This document shows positions 43,961-54,875 of a stretch of 64,000 bases of DNA, one piece after another. The DNA lies in the NCBI RefSeq assembly GCF_003597395.2, contig NC_133770.1, forward strand, positions 288,389,136-288,453,135. The letters are read 5' to 3'. The stretch is from Chelonoidis abingdonii (lineage: Eukaryota > Chordata > Testudines > Testudinidae). Below the pieces are notes generated by a model. The model saw only the letters and a list, made by a program, of their open reading frames with translations. It did not search any database and had not been told where the DNA came from. Every line of letters starts with the position of its first letter. Positions within the stretch are counted from its first letter, which is position 1. A program made the translations under genes and the position numbers.

Positions 43961-45908
43961 TTGTTGTGACAATTGGTCTAACTTTTGCCTGCTTAGGAAT
44001 TTACCATGGAAAGTAGGTCAAGTTATTTTCAATAAAGAATGCTATTAAACAGGTGCAAAAGAATCAGACAGAGAAACTGGATTAGTTTAAACCCAAAAGA
44101 CCCACAGTGATATAATTCAGGGAGTGCTGAAATAATGCTTGTTACAGATGACATGGAGCAGGAAGTTAATGAACCAAAATGGATGTGTTGGATATTAGGC
44201 CTTATTGGTGAACAAAATGATGAGGGGATGGGCTATCCCACCCACCATTCCCTTTGAGGATCCTTAAAGAAAATGACTTTGGGAGAGGAGGGAATACAGA
44301 AAGAGCAGACAGAAGAGGAAGAACAGATGAAGGCTACTGGAGCAAGCTTCATCATTCTGTCTGCCGCCTCCACCCTCTCCTGGGACACTGGACATTCCTC
44401 ATTCTAATCTTGAGGGCTGTCCTGACCAGGCCAGGCTAGAGAAAGGGACCCAGATGACATCATCACCTCTACCAGCTCTAGCTGAAGCCCAAACACCATC
44501 TGAGATAAAATGGGATCAGGTTTTAACAGCAACAGCAGCAGTTCCAGCCCATATCAACTAGCTCCCCCAAAAGGACAGTTATTAACCTCTTTGATACCAT
44601 TAATAGACTGTCCAACCAGGGAATCTTTCCTTTCAAAAGCTGTCTCCAGCTAAAGAGAAAGGAAAGAAGGGGTGCTGTTAAAATGAAAGCCTTGCTTAAT
44701 ACATTTCAAATGTTATAGCTGTTTTTCCTTTATTTCTTTAGCGTCAATAAAAGCTTAACATTATATTTATGATGAGTTTGCCATGGTACTCAGCAGGCTG
44801 AGATCTTTGTATACCAAATCCTGATCCTTGCTTTACATTGTTTAATGCTGAACAGTGATTAGGTTATGCTGAAATCTTTATCCCATCTAAATTAATACAC
44901 CACCTACAATGGGTGTAGCAGGTTAGGGCTCCTCCATGCCTAGTGTGGGCTAGTTACACTCCATCACACTGTAAGAGAGAACAGGAGAGAAAGATTATAA
45001 GGCTTTTAATAAATATACCATAGGTTTTGTCCTTTACAATGAACAGTTTTAGGCCTTTTGTTTGTTGCTATGGTATCTTTTGGTGACTTTATTTATATCT
45101 TCTCTAGGCAAGGTTCACAGTCAGCAGATTTTCTCAGTTTTCCCCCCCAACTGTTGTGTGTAAGATGTTTACTAAACTGAGATGAGCCTGAGCCATAGTT
45201 CAGATCCAGATTTAAACTTCTCCAAAGTCTGGGAGAATTCAGAGCTGAGGATTTGTTGGTTTTCTATTTTCTCTGCACCTTATGGGAATTCAGATCTAGA
45301 TCCAAATTTAATCAAAGTTCAGGGTGCATTTGAATCAGGCCCATCTGTTCTTAAGTTTGAATATATTTCTCATTACTGAATCTTTCAAAAATATGCTAAG
45401 AGTGAAGCTGAAGCCCTTCTGACTTACCAACAAGGATCAGTAAAGGACTGTTTCCTTTAGGTGTCTTGCCTACATACTACATAAACATGTGAATTGCTGA
45501 ATTTAAATTGCCATGATTAACTGCTTCTCTTCAGAACTTCAGCATTTGATTTAAAATTAAAATACATTAAAATGTACACTAAGGTTGCATAGTAAAACAC
45601 CCAGGAAAGGACATAAATGGTACACATGGAGCCCCTGCGTATGTCTATTATTGTAGCATTTTTCATCACATAATTACATTCTATTTTGCAAATAGCATAA
45701 TGTATTTGCCCAGAGCAACACATAAGGAAGAGGGTATCCCTCTATGGAAAAGGCTGCAGGACCCACTTAGGTGGACTCAGAGATCTGCAGGAAGCAGAGC
45801 TATTCATGTGGAGGATCTATGCTTCTGATGGCAGGGAACCATGGCTCCTAGGAGCAAAACTGTCCTGCAACTATACTCCCCAGGACCGTCCCTGACTAAG
45901 CCTGCTCC
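43961..45908. other. Unrecognised non-coding stretch
   Basis: No gene. 45180-45390 has internal similarity (gttcagatccagatttaaac; attcagatctagatccaaat), suggesting an old dispersed repeat. Confidence 0.35.
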
Positions 45909-46205
45909 CTTCACCACCCTTCTTTTGAAATAGTTTTTCCTAAAATCCTACCTAGACCTCCCCCACTGGAACTTGAGACCATTGTTCTGTCATATACCAC
46001 CCCTGAAAACAACCTAACCCCCCGTCAGGTAGCTGAAGGCTGCTGTCAAATCCCCCCTCACTTTTCTCTTCTGCAGACTACATAAGCCCAGTTCCCTCAG
46101 CCTCTCCTCAGAAGTCATGTGCCCCATCCCCCTAATTATTTTTGTTGCCCTCCATTGGACTGTCTCCAATTTGTCCACATCCTTTCTGTAGTGGGGGACC
46201 CAAAA
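45909..46205 (-). mobile_element. Inverted 5' part of a CR1 LINE
   Basis: On the minus strand the sequence encodes PHYRKDVDKLETVQWRATKI, then SEERLRELGLCSLQKRKVRG and DLTAAFSYL, the CR1 ORF2 C-terminus, and continues to the 'RKNYF' codons at 45909-45943. These last 35 bases are the reverse complement, with one mismatch, of 46213-46247 in the adjoining sense segment, so both segments come from one insertion. Confidence 0.85.
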
Positions 46206-46425
46206 CTGGCTATTAGGAAAAACTATTTCAAAAGAAGGATGGTGAAGCACTGGAATTGGTTACCTAGGATGGAAATTCTACCACTTCGCTAAGAGGTTTT
46301 TAAGGCCTATTTGACAAAGCCCCAGCTAGGATAATTTAGTTGGTGTTGGTTCTGTTTTGAGCAGGAGATTGGACTGGATGACCTCCTGAGGTCTCTTCCA
46401 ACCCCAATCTTCTATGATGCATCTC
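46206..46425 (+). mobile_element. 3' part of the same CR1 LINE, sense orientation
   Basis: The segment starts at the 'RKNYF' codons (taggaaaaactatttcaaaa), runs through gtgaagcactggaattggtt and reaches the CR1 tail gcaggagattggactggatg, acctcctgaggtctcttcca. Together with the inverted 5' segment at its left it forms one CR1 insertion. Confidence 0.85.
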
Positions 46426-47466
46426 CACCAGCCCATTCACTCTACAAACTGGTCCAGGGGGAACTTGACTAGCAAAATATGGAGCTCAGCTGAAGTCCAT
46501 TTAAGTCAATGGAAGGCCTCATCCATGTCCGTGACCTTTGGGACAGGTCCACGGTGAGGGTGATAAGAGCCTCCATCAAGTTCTTGGTACTCTTGCAGGC
46601 TGCACTTGGTGACTGTCCTCAAAATCTGAAGCTCACCATAATCCACTCCAGATCCTCCTCATTGACTAACTATTGCGAGATTTCCCTCTACCCTTTTGCA
46701 ACCTGCTTTCTTGATCCTTTGTCTCCTGTCGCTAGTACAGGTTCAAATTATGAATCTCTTTTCTCCTCTGCATAGACCATGACCTGCTCCAGGTCTGTGG
46801 TACTGCTATTGCACATGAGACGCTTTAGTCTGATATCCCTGCTACCCCATGTCTGTTTTCATTTCTGATCCTTTGTCCAGAAAATTCTATACCACGACAA
46901 TGAATGTAAAGTGTGTCACAAAGATGTTCTAACTGCTAATGTTTGACCTTTTCATGGCAACAAGAAAACAAGACAAGTTCTGAGTATTCTGAGATGTTCA
47001 CAGGAACCATGATACAATCGCTGCTCGCTGGCTCAACTTCTCCCTTGATCCTGCCTATTTGCTGTAATGCCATTCTCTTGTCTTCAGGGTTGTTGGTTGC
47101 CATCCAGAGGATTTCATACTGAAACTGCAATCAATTCTGACTTGCCATGTGCTGAATTCTGCATCTGTAGCTGGCACCACATTCCGTTTTAACATGTTGG
47201 TTCCTCGTCCTGGGCTCACTGAGAATTTGACAATTTTCTTTATGATTATTATCTTGCTTTTCGTTAAATAGATGTGAAAATCACACTGACTGTGGAGCAA
47301 TTGGATTTTACAACAGTTTGATTATTACACAATGAAAATTGACTGCAACATAAATATTTTGTAATTATGTATGCAGCACGATGCCATCTGGGTTCTGCTC
47401 TTCTTTCCAATTTTTTAAACAAAACAAACAAAGTAATAGCACTTAACTCAGTAACAAAATATTACG
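46426..47466. other. Unrecognised non-coding stretch
   Basis: No gene or nameable repeat; AT-rich with short frames. Confidence 0.4.
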
Positions 47467-48220
47467 TGTATCAACAAAAACTTTAATAAAGTACATCTGT
47501 GTTGTCCTCTGGGCACGTTAAGGCATAAGGTCCAATCCTGCAACCATTTAGTCCAATGTGTACTCCTGATTCACACAAATAATTCATTTCATTAGAGGGC
47601 TTTCCCTTAACCCTCCCACTTCCATGGTTCTTGTAGATAGCAAGCAGCAAAAGACCCCAAGTCCGAAGTGCAAACAATACGATGCTTATTGGTGTTAATT
47701 TCCAGCAAGCATGATTCCAATTTTCCCACCAACTTCCTGTTTGAGCCCAGTTTATATAGTAACTAACCAATCCTAACATTGTAACATAATTCTCTAACCA
47801 ATTAAATCCCACTACCCTAATTAACTTACACCTAGCAAAATTAATTATACAGCAGACAGAAACAATTAGAGAACCAGACATATTAACAACAGAAAATTGG
47901 GGGCCATAAAGCTAAAACAATACAGAAATGAGGGTTTCACAACCATAACTATTAATACGTTATTTCTTGCCAGAAAGGATGCTATCAAAGTATAGATATC
48001 AGGACAGGATCATCTTCCTAACAGCCTAATAGCACCTTATTTCAGTGTGACTGGTTTGGGATGTGAGGATGTGACCGTTCACTTCCCAGCTTATGGCTGC
48101 CCCTGCTACTTAGCCAAAGGCCTTAGCCTAAGAACCAGGCCTCAGACTGTCCTAGTGAGAGAAGGCCCATACACAGGTGGACTTGGGATTTTGATTCTTT
48201 GTTTTATACTGCTATAACTA
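47467..48220 (-). mobile_element. LTR-type element (LTR plus some internal sequence), minus strand
   Basis: The minus strand, read from about 47888, starts TGTTAATATGTCTGG, has a TATA-like ctatataaactggg near 47755 and an attaaag polyadenylation-type signal near 47485, and could end GTTGATACA at about 47468: the layout of an LTR. To its right (47889-48220) an adjoining purine-rich attgggggccataaagc and a block containing agcttatggctgcccctgct are known to me from turtle LTR elements. A 5-bp duplication is not evident. The 132-codon frame at 47483-47881 lies within the LTR and is not a gene. Confidence 0.45.
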
Positions 48221-48227
48221 GGTAAAT

Positions 48228-48920
48228 CAGGGGCGGGCAAACTTTTTGGGCTGAGGGCCACATCTGGGTGGGGAAATTGTATACAGGGCTGGGACAGGGG
48301 GTTGGGGGACAGGAGGGAGTGCAGGATGTGGGAGGGGGTATAGTGTGCAGGAAGGGGCTCAGGGCAGGGGATTGGGGCAGAGGAGGGGTGTGGGACGTAT
48401 GAGGGGGCTCAGGGGAGGGGTTGGAGTGCAGATGGGGTGTGGACTGTGGGAAGGGGCTCAGGGCAGGGGTTGGGGTGCAGGAGGGGTGCAAGGTGCAGGC
48501 AGGGGGCTCAGGGCAGGTAGTTGGGGGCAGGAGGGGTTCGGGCACTGGCCCAGCACTGCTTACCTAAAGCAGCTCCGGGGTGGCAGCAGTGGGCTCCCTG
48601 CATGCCTGCTCTGACCCCACGACATGCCGCTCCAGAAAGCGCTGCGCCCCTGGTGGAGGGGGACCGGGGTACCTCCCCCAAAGCTCCCATTGGCCGTGGT
48701 TCCTCATTCCCAGCCAATGGGAGCTTTGGAGGGCGGTGCCTGGAGAAAAGGGCAACACACAGAGCCCTTCCCCCCCCCCCGGGGGGCTGCAGGGATGTTG
48801 TGCTGACCACTTCGGAGAGAGGTGCAGGGCCCGCGGCGCCACGGGGGGTAATCTCGCGGGCCGGATCCAAAGCCCTGAGAGGCTGGATACAACCTGTGGG
48901 TCGTAGTTTGCCCACCCCTG
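48228..48920 (+). mobile_element. GC-rich hAT-type non-autonomous element, copy 2 (693 bp)
   Basis: Termini are caggggcgggcaaacttttt and tcgtagtttgcccacccctg, clear inverted repeats. Flanks aggtaaat (48220-48227) and agctaaat (48921-48928) agree at 7 of 8 bases. The body has the same G-rich minisatellite (variants of ggggctcagGGCAGGGGttg) as copy 1, a run of 12-13 C followed by 6 G near 48771, and a perfect hairpin: ccaaagctcccattgg at 48678-48693 against ccaatgggagctttgg at 48714-48729. The many open frames here (up to 174 codons) are low-complexity artefacts. Confidence 0.85.
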
Positions 48921-49720
48921 AGCTAAATGATAAAAATAGACCTAAATTCTTAAAGTATAGGCCTTTACAGGCAGGCCTTAATCGCTATATTCTAACATAC
49001 TCCAATAGGATTACTTGTGTGATTATAGATTACCTGCAAAGGTAAATGATTGCAAGCCTGAGGCCAGGGAGAGAATGGAGATGGGACCAAGAAACAAGAT
49101 GGCAAGTTAGTTGGATCAGTTCTAAAGGCTCTGATGTTGATATGAAGACTCACACTTCTTTTTTCAAGGTGTCAGTGCAGTTCTGGCAAATTTAGACTGA
49201 CTTGCCAAGCAGTAATGCATTAGTTTGCTTCCTTTAATACTTGTTAATTTGTACCCAGGAAGCATACACCACATTTTTCTGAACCACACTTCCCACATCA
49301 GCAGAGGCTGGCATTCCAGAGCAGGAATTCTATTAATCTAGTTCCCATTCATCTCAAATGGATCTGTGGGGCACCTCTAAAAATCAAGCTCTAGGTGTCT
49401 CAAGATGGATACCCAAAATGGGGACACCTGGAATTAGTGATTACTTGAAAATTTCTGCATAAGTGACTTGCCCAAAAATCAGTACATGCCATTAGAAAAG
49501 CTGGGATTAGAATTTGGGATTTCTTGGATCTCAGTTTTCTGCTCAGAGCACACTTTTATCTCTAACGTGATTCAGATAAAAACAAATACTTGAGATTATT
49601 AAAACTAGGATAAGATCAACAGAAATCTGCTGCTGAACTGGACCAACCAGTCCCCCAGAATCCATTTTAGAAACCATATAGTATGTTTTGAGTTTCAAAT
49701 GCAGCATAACTTTAGAGTAG
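48921..49720. other. Non-coding stretch
   Basis: 48929-49050 seems to continue the LTR-type sequence that the hAT element interrupts. 49380-49560 holds a weak MIR-like phrase (agtgacttgcccaaaaatca). No gene. Confidence 0.35.
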
Positions 49721-49905
49721 GAGAAGTACTAGCTCAGTGGTTTGAACATTAGCCTGCTAAACCCAGGGCTGTGAGTTCAATGCTTGTGGGGGGCATTTAG
49801 GAACATGGGGTAAAAATTTGTTCAGGGATTAGCTCTGCTTTAAGTAGGGGGTTAGACTAGATGATCTCCTAAGAGCCCTTCCAACCCAGATATTCTACAA
49901 CTCTA
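49721..49905 (+). repeat. tRNA-derived SINE with CR1-like 3' tail
   Basis: A box tagctcagtgg (49730-49740) and B box gagttcaatgc (49773-49783) head the element. Its 3' end, ggttagactagatgatctcc then taagagcccttccaaccc, is CR1-like. This head-plus-LINE-tail structure is that described for the tortoise Pol III SINE, whose tail lets it borrow the CR1 machinery. It is the most complete SINE in the window. Confidence 0.75.
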
Positions 49906-50144
49906 ATTATCATTTATATTTTGGATAATATATATTTGGTCATACAATGTTAATGTGTCATAATTTCATGAAAAATGCATGTACATTATACATATAACAA
50001 CAAGTAGAATAGTTATGAGCAAGAGACAAAAGCAAACAAGGCAATAAAAACTAAAAAAAAGAGAGAGAAATAAACATGGGGACAACTTACTGGTATACCA
50101 GGCACTAGTGTTTACCAAATGATTAATATTACCATTGAATAATA

Positions 50145-50345
50145 GAATCGTATGACTGGAGAGGTCATCTAGTCCAATCCTCTGCACTCAAGGCAGGATC
50201 ACATAGTTACTAGATCATTCCTGACAGGTGTTTGTCTAACCTGTTCTTAAAAACCTCCAGTGACAGATTCCTTAACCTCCCTAGGCAATTTGTTCAATTG
50301 TTTAACCACCCTGACAGTTAGGAGGTTTTTCCTAATGTCCACTGT
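50145..50345 (-). mobile_element. CR1 LINE 3' fragment
   Basis: gactggagaggtcatctagt, then ccaatcctctgcactcaagg, gacaggtgtttgtctaacct and cctgacagttaggaggtttt is the complement of the CR1 3' end up to the 'RKNFF' codons. Confidence 0.85.
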
Positions 50346-50673
50346 AACATTACTACATTACAATATTGCAACATAGCTCATCATATACATCCTCCACTGG
50401 AGAAAGAAGTCAATTCAACTGATTTGAAAGAGAGACAGAGATGAAAGTTTACTATTAGGTCTTTTACAAATATTTACAACTATTTCAGTAAGAAGTTCTG
50501 ATTACAGGGACTCCTAGATTTGGTTTTATCTCTGCAGACTGTGCCATTCCAACACTCAAATATATAAAAACAAATTTCATGTGTTGTCAAGATTTGTTTG
50601 GCTGTGCTATATAATAATCTCAGGCAAGAACTGGTTGTATCTTTGCTACTACTTTAATCTATATTTAACATAC
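50346..50673. other. Unrecognised non-coding stretch
   Basis: No gene or nameable repeat. Confidence 0.4.
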
Positions 50674-50678
50674 ACTGT

Positions 50679-51657
50679 TGTCATAAACAGATAAGAAAAG
50701 TTAATAGCACAGAAGTACTTTATATCTTTTTGACTATAAAGGGTTAACAAGTTCAGCAAGCCTGGCTGTTACCTGACCAGAGAACCAATCAGGGGACAGG
50801 GATACGTCAAATCTTGAGGGAGGAAGTTTCTGCGTGTGCTGTTAGAATTGGGGTTGTTCACTCTGGGGCTCAGAAGGACCAGACATGCAACCAGGTTTCT
50901 CTCCAATCTCCTTGATACAGGTTCTTATAGATTCAAATAGTAAGTACTAAATATATAAAGCGAGTTAGTTTATGTTTGTTTCTTTATTTGCAAATGGGCA
51001 TTTGGCTGGAAGGAGTTTAATTGTGTATTTGGCTGAAGGAGTTCAAATTTGATTTTTGCTGAAAGAATTTTAATTTGTACTTGAATACTTAGGCTGGGAG
51101 AGTATTCCTAGGTGCCTAGAGCTAAAAAAACCTGTACTATTCCATTTTAAATTTACAAAGATAATTTTTACTGTTTTTCTCTCTTTATTAAAGTTTCTTG
51201 TTTAAGAACCTGATTGTTTTTTTATTCGGTGTGAGACCCAGGGGCGGGGGTCTGATTCACCAGGGAATGGTGGGGAGAAACGAGGGAAGGGAGAGAGAGG
51301 CGTAATTTCTCTCTGTGTCAGGATTACTGTTCTCTCAGGGAGTCTGGGAGGGGATAAGAGGAATTTTCCTCTCTGTTTGAGGTTCAAGAAGTTTGAATCA
51401 CAGTGATCTTCCAGGATAACCCAAGGAGGGGAAGCCTGGAGAGGCAACGGTGGGGAAAGGTTTACTTCTTGGGTTAAGATCCAGAGGGTCTGGGTCTTGG
51501 GTCCCCAGGCAAGGTTTTGGGGACCAGAGTGTACCAGGCATGGAATTCCCGGTTGTGCAGCGTACAGGTTCTAAGCTGGTAATTAGCTTAGAGGAATTCA
51601 TGCTGGTACCCCATCTTTTGGACGCTAAGGTTAAGAGTGGGGAATTTTACCATGACA
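50679..51657 (+). mobile_element. Solo LTR, family A copy 2 (979 bp)
   Basis: It begins TGTCATAAACAGATAAG and ends TTACCATGACA, with identical 5-bp flanks actgt (50674-50678 and 51658-51662). The start is nearly identical to copy 1, followed by ataaagggttaac, gaaccaatc and the 3' block taagagtgggg. The extra length compared with copy 1 lies in the middle (tggctggaaggagtt repeats near 51000-51070). No internal genes. Confidence 0.9.
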
Positions 51658-51662
51658 ACTGT

Positions 51663-52465
51663 ACTGTTTAATTTACTTTGCAGTTTGTGATTATCTTGAC
51701 TGGATGTAAACAATAAATATGGTGTGTTTAAGACAATGAGGAACAAACCTAACCAATGTCTCTTTAAAGCGATTGCAGGGTGGAGTGAGGTGGGGTTGTA
51801 AGGGAAGAGGATACAGTAGAATGGTATAAAATGCAGTGACAAAACATTACTGAAGAGTGTCAAGTAACTAGCAAGTTAATTGACTGATGGAGAGTAATAG
51901 ATGCTGAACAAGAAAACAAAGTTAGAAAGAGTCTAGAATGGCATGAGATAAAACACGGTGGGAAGAAGCAGAAAAGCTTAACATCAGAATGCAACCAATT
52001 GGCTTTGTAACATATCTGAACTCCAAAGGAAACAAAATCCATATTAAAGAAAGAAACCTGGAGAGGAAAGTAGAAGGAAATGTTCCGCAGTCAATTGTAC
52101 CAATTTTTCTTCAGGGAAGAAGTGTTTCAAGTTAATCTATGCAAATATGAATGGGATGAAGGAAGATTCCTTTGCAGTATTAGTCATAGTTCTGATCTTT
52201 TGTATTGCTCCTGAATCCTGCAACAAACATCTCACATTTTGTGTACCAATCAGACCATTCTCTGCCATCTGAACAACTCCAGGACAGGTCTTTGGAAAGC
52301 AAGATAGCTGTTTGATTTGTAACACAACATTGCTAAAAGATTACTCTGCCATTCTGGTGAAAGCATTTGCAAAGGAACAAAAGTCTTTCTTGTCATCACT
52401 TCTGAAAAACAATCTTATCTCACAAAGTTTTCAGAATCACAGAAACCAAAGTAAAGCCAATGCCA
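51663..52465. other. Unrecognised non-coding stretch
   Basis: No gene recognised; short frames only. Confidence 0.4.
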
Positions 52466-53316
52466 GGGCTTGGCTACACTTGCAAGTTGCAGTGCTGGTG
52501 AGGGGGTTACAGCGCTGCAACTTACTCGGTGTCCACACTCACAATGCTCAGCCAGCGCTGCAACTCCCTGGCTGCAGCGCTGGCTGTACTCCTGGTCTGC
52601 TATGGGTGTAGCGAATCCAGCGCTGGTGATGCAGCGCTGCTCATCAGGTGTGGACACTCACCAGCGCTGTTATTGGCCTCCAGGGTATTAAGAGGTATCC
52701 CAGAATTCCTGTCTACAACAAACCGGAAGGTACTCCCCGGAGCTACCAAACACAGCTGCTCTTTGCTCCAGCGAGCGAGCCGAGCCGAGGCTTTGGAATG
52801 TTCACAGCTGTTTGCTGAGAGACAAACAGCACGCCCGGGGGGGGGGGAGTCCCTCGGAGAAGCTGCATCTGGTCTGAAGCCTTTTTACATGTAAGAGTGA
52901 TTGAGAGAGGGGTGGGGGAAATGGCCAGAATTTGCAAGGCAGGGAGCTCACAGTGTCTGCTCCAAAAATCCGCTCTCTCTGTCTCCCCGACGCTCCCTGT
53001 CACACTCCACCCCACCCCCGCAGTTTTGAATTTGCAAGGCAGGGAGCTGTCACACTGTCTGCTCCAAAAATCCGCTCTCTCTGTATCCCCAACGCTCCCT
53101 GTCACACTCCACCACACCCCCCTCTTTTGAAAAGCACGTTGCAGCCACTTGAACGCTGGGATAGCTGCCCACAATACACCACTCCCAATAGCGCTGCAAA
53201 TGCTGCAAATGTGGCCACACTGCAGCGCTGGTAGCTATCAGTGTGGCCACACTGCAGCGCTGTTCCTACACAGCTGTAACTCCCAGCGCTGCACATTTCC
53301 AAGTGTAGCCATACCC
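52466..53316. mobile_element. 851-bp non-autonomous DNA element
   Basis: Inverted ends gggcttggctacacttgc (left) and gtgtagccataccc (right) are preceded and followed by the same 3 bp, cca. The interior near both ends is full of AGCGCTG motifs (for example ccagcgctgcaactccc), giving many short inverted matches. A direct tandem duplication of 100 bp lies inside (52928-53027 and 53028-53128). Open frames on both strands up to 143 codons share no domain. Class uncertain: 3-bp flanks suggest a Harbinger-type element, but cca does not fit its usual TNA target. Confidence 0.6.
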
Positions 53317-53980
53317 CCAGTTTTTGAACAACACTGAGAATTTAGTGGCCACCAAAAGCATTTTCATGTTAATTTTGAAGAGTTATTTAATATTAATAGT
53401 TTGGAATTGAATTAATCTGAGTTGGCTAAGCAAAATGAAGTGGCAGGGACATAATTTACTGATTACAAACTGTTAAAGTCCATTGACTAGTTTAAGATCA
53501 TTACTGTGCATCACATTTATTAATCCAGTGGAAAACAAAAGAGCTAAATAGTCACTTAAAATTGTTTAATGGAATAAGAGCATTTGTACAGCAACTGTAT
53601 GTTTAGTGTAGAGAATGATTTCTGGGCAATGATAAGAAATAACAGATATTTATGCTAATCCTGTCATTTTTGCAAAAAAATGTTTGTATTTGAAAATAAA
53701 TACTGAATCCTCACTGCTAAAATTGGGTAAGATTTCATCCTTTCTGAAGAATCCTTCTCAAAACCTAAAAAGAGACTAATCTGCAGTTTAAAATAAAAAA
53801 AATATCTGAGGAGTTGAGTGATGTTGATCAAGAGGCTAGTGATAATCTAACCTTCACAAGTCTCCAGTTAATGAGCCTCTTCTAACTTTGCTAAGGCTGG
53901 TAATTATCCTGAGAAATTACCCAGTGCGTGAAAGGGCAGTCATTTACCATCTACAGGCAACTATTACAAGTTTAGCCAGT
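53317..53980. other. Unrecognised non-coding stretch
   Basis: AT-rich; no gene. Confidence 0.4.
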
Positions 53981-54600
53981 CTCCCATAGGCAATGTGTAG
54001 GAAGGCCATGTGGGGTCAAGTGCCCCCCCACCCAATTTCTGCTTGGCCTGCGGGGAGTGGGAGAGGGGCTCTGTCCTTTTCCCGCCTTGTCTGCCCACTG
54101 TCACATTGTCCCCTGTCACTGGCAGCTGGGCCCAGGGAGGGAGCAAATGGGTCAGGACCAGCTGCTTCTCACCTTGGCCTCTGCGAGTCACTGCTCTGCG
54201 CAGCGCGGCAGCTGCCTGCAAGAGCGTGGCTGGGGCGGTGGCTCTACCCTACCCCCTCTGCTTCCTTCCCAGGCCTGGCTGCCGGGGAGAGGGGATAAAC
54301 AAATCATAAACATACCAGGGGGGAGGGGAAACCCTGGCTCGCTCAGCCCCTGTTCCCAGCAGCCAGCCCTGGGTTGGGAGCAGAGGGGGTAGGGTGTGCT
54401 GCCACCCCAGTCAGGGTGTCTCTCAGGCAGCAAAGATTCAGTAACTCAGAGTGACCAGCTTCGGCCAGTGTTAGAAGCGGTCCCTCTCGCTCCCCACCCG
54501 GACCTGGCTACCAGGGAGAGCAGCCAAACGTGCCAGGGGGAGGCACAATGGTATATACACACACAGATAACTCAAGTGGGGAGAATGTGGCAGCCCCGGG
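53981..54600. repeat. GC-rich repeat with imperfect internal duplication
   Basis: ccaggcctggctgccgggga followed by gagg (near 54271) recurs as ccggacctggctaccaggga followed by gagc (near 54499), each followed by a ccaggggg(a)gg tract, so the block contains two diverged units about 230 bp apart. Probably a DNA-element or satellite derivative. The open frames reported by translation here are not supported as genes. Confidence 0.4.
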
Positions 54601-54619
54601 CTAGAAGCAGGGTGGGGAG

Positions 54620-54875
54620 TAGGGTGGCCAGGTGCCTGGTTTTTGACTGGGAAGTCCCAACATCTGGTTACTGTGAGTGGGGGATGTGGGCAGGCACAGG
54701 GTCATCACCTGCTCCAGCCCCTTCTCAAATGGGGCTGCCTCCTACCTTCATCAGGCAGCTGCAGCTCCCAGCCCCGGTTCTACAGGCAAGTCCCTCCTGA
54801 CCTGGCGTTGTAGGTGAGCAGGAGGGGAAAAGCAGCTAGTCTCCAGTTTTTAAATATTACCAAGTTGGCAACCCC
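54620..54875. mobile_element. Probable hAT-type MITE
   Basis: Left end tagggtggccaggtgcctgg and right end aagttggcaacccc are inverted in form (TAGGGTGGCCA... / ...TTGGCAACCC). The interior has ttttgactgggaagtcc. The target duplication is not clear. Confidence 0.5.

Noticed and set aside
43338..44048. 124- and 168-codon frames on opposite strands
   Set aside because: They overlap each other in a dispersed repeat; no motif, no splice or start context.
47483..47881. 132-codon minus-strand frame resembling a membrane protein
   Set aside because: It coincides with an LTR-like sequence containing a TATA box and a polyadenylation-type signal; apparent hydrophobicity reflects AT-rich composition.
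48760..48790. C-run followed by G-run considered as an assembly artefact
   Set aside because: It could be one, but it lies inside a GC-rich element where such runs occur; it cannot be decided from sequence alone.
48204..49045. Proline/alanine-rich frames up to 174 codons
   Set aside because: Same explanation: second copy of the GC-rich hAT element, frames open on both strands.
52415..53302. Repeated AGCGCTG motifs considered as a CRISPR-like or regulatory array
   Set aside because: The motifs are irregularly spaced, lie within an element with inverted ends and represent its internal composition; there are no regular spacers.
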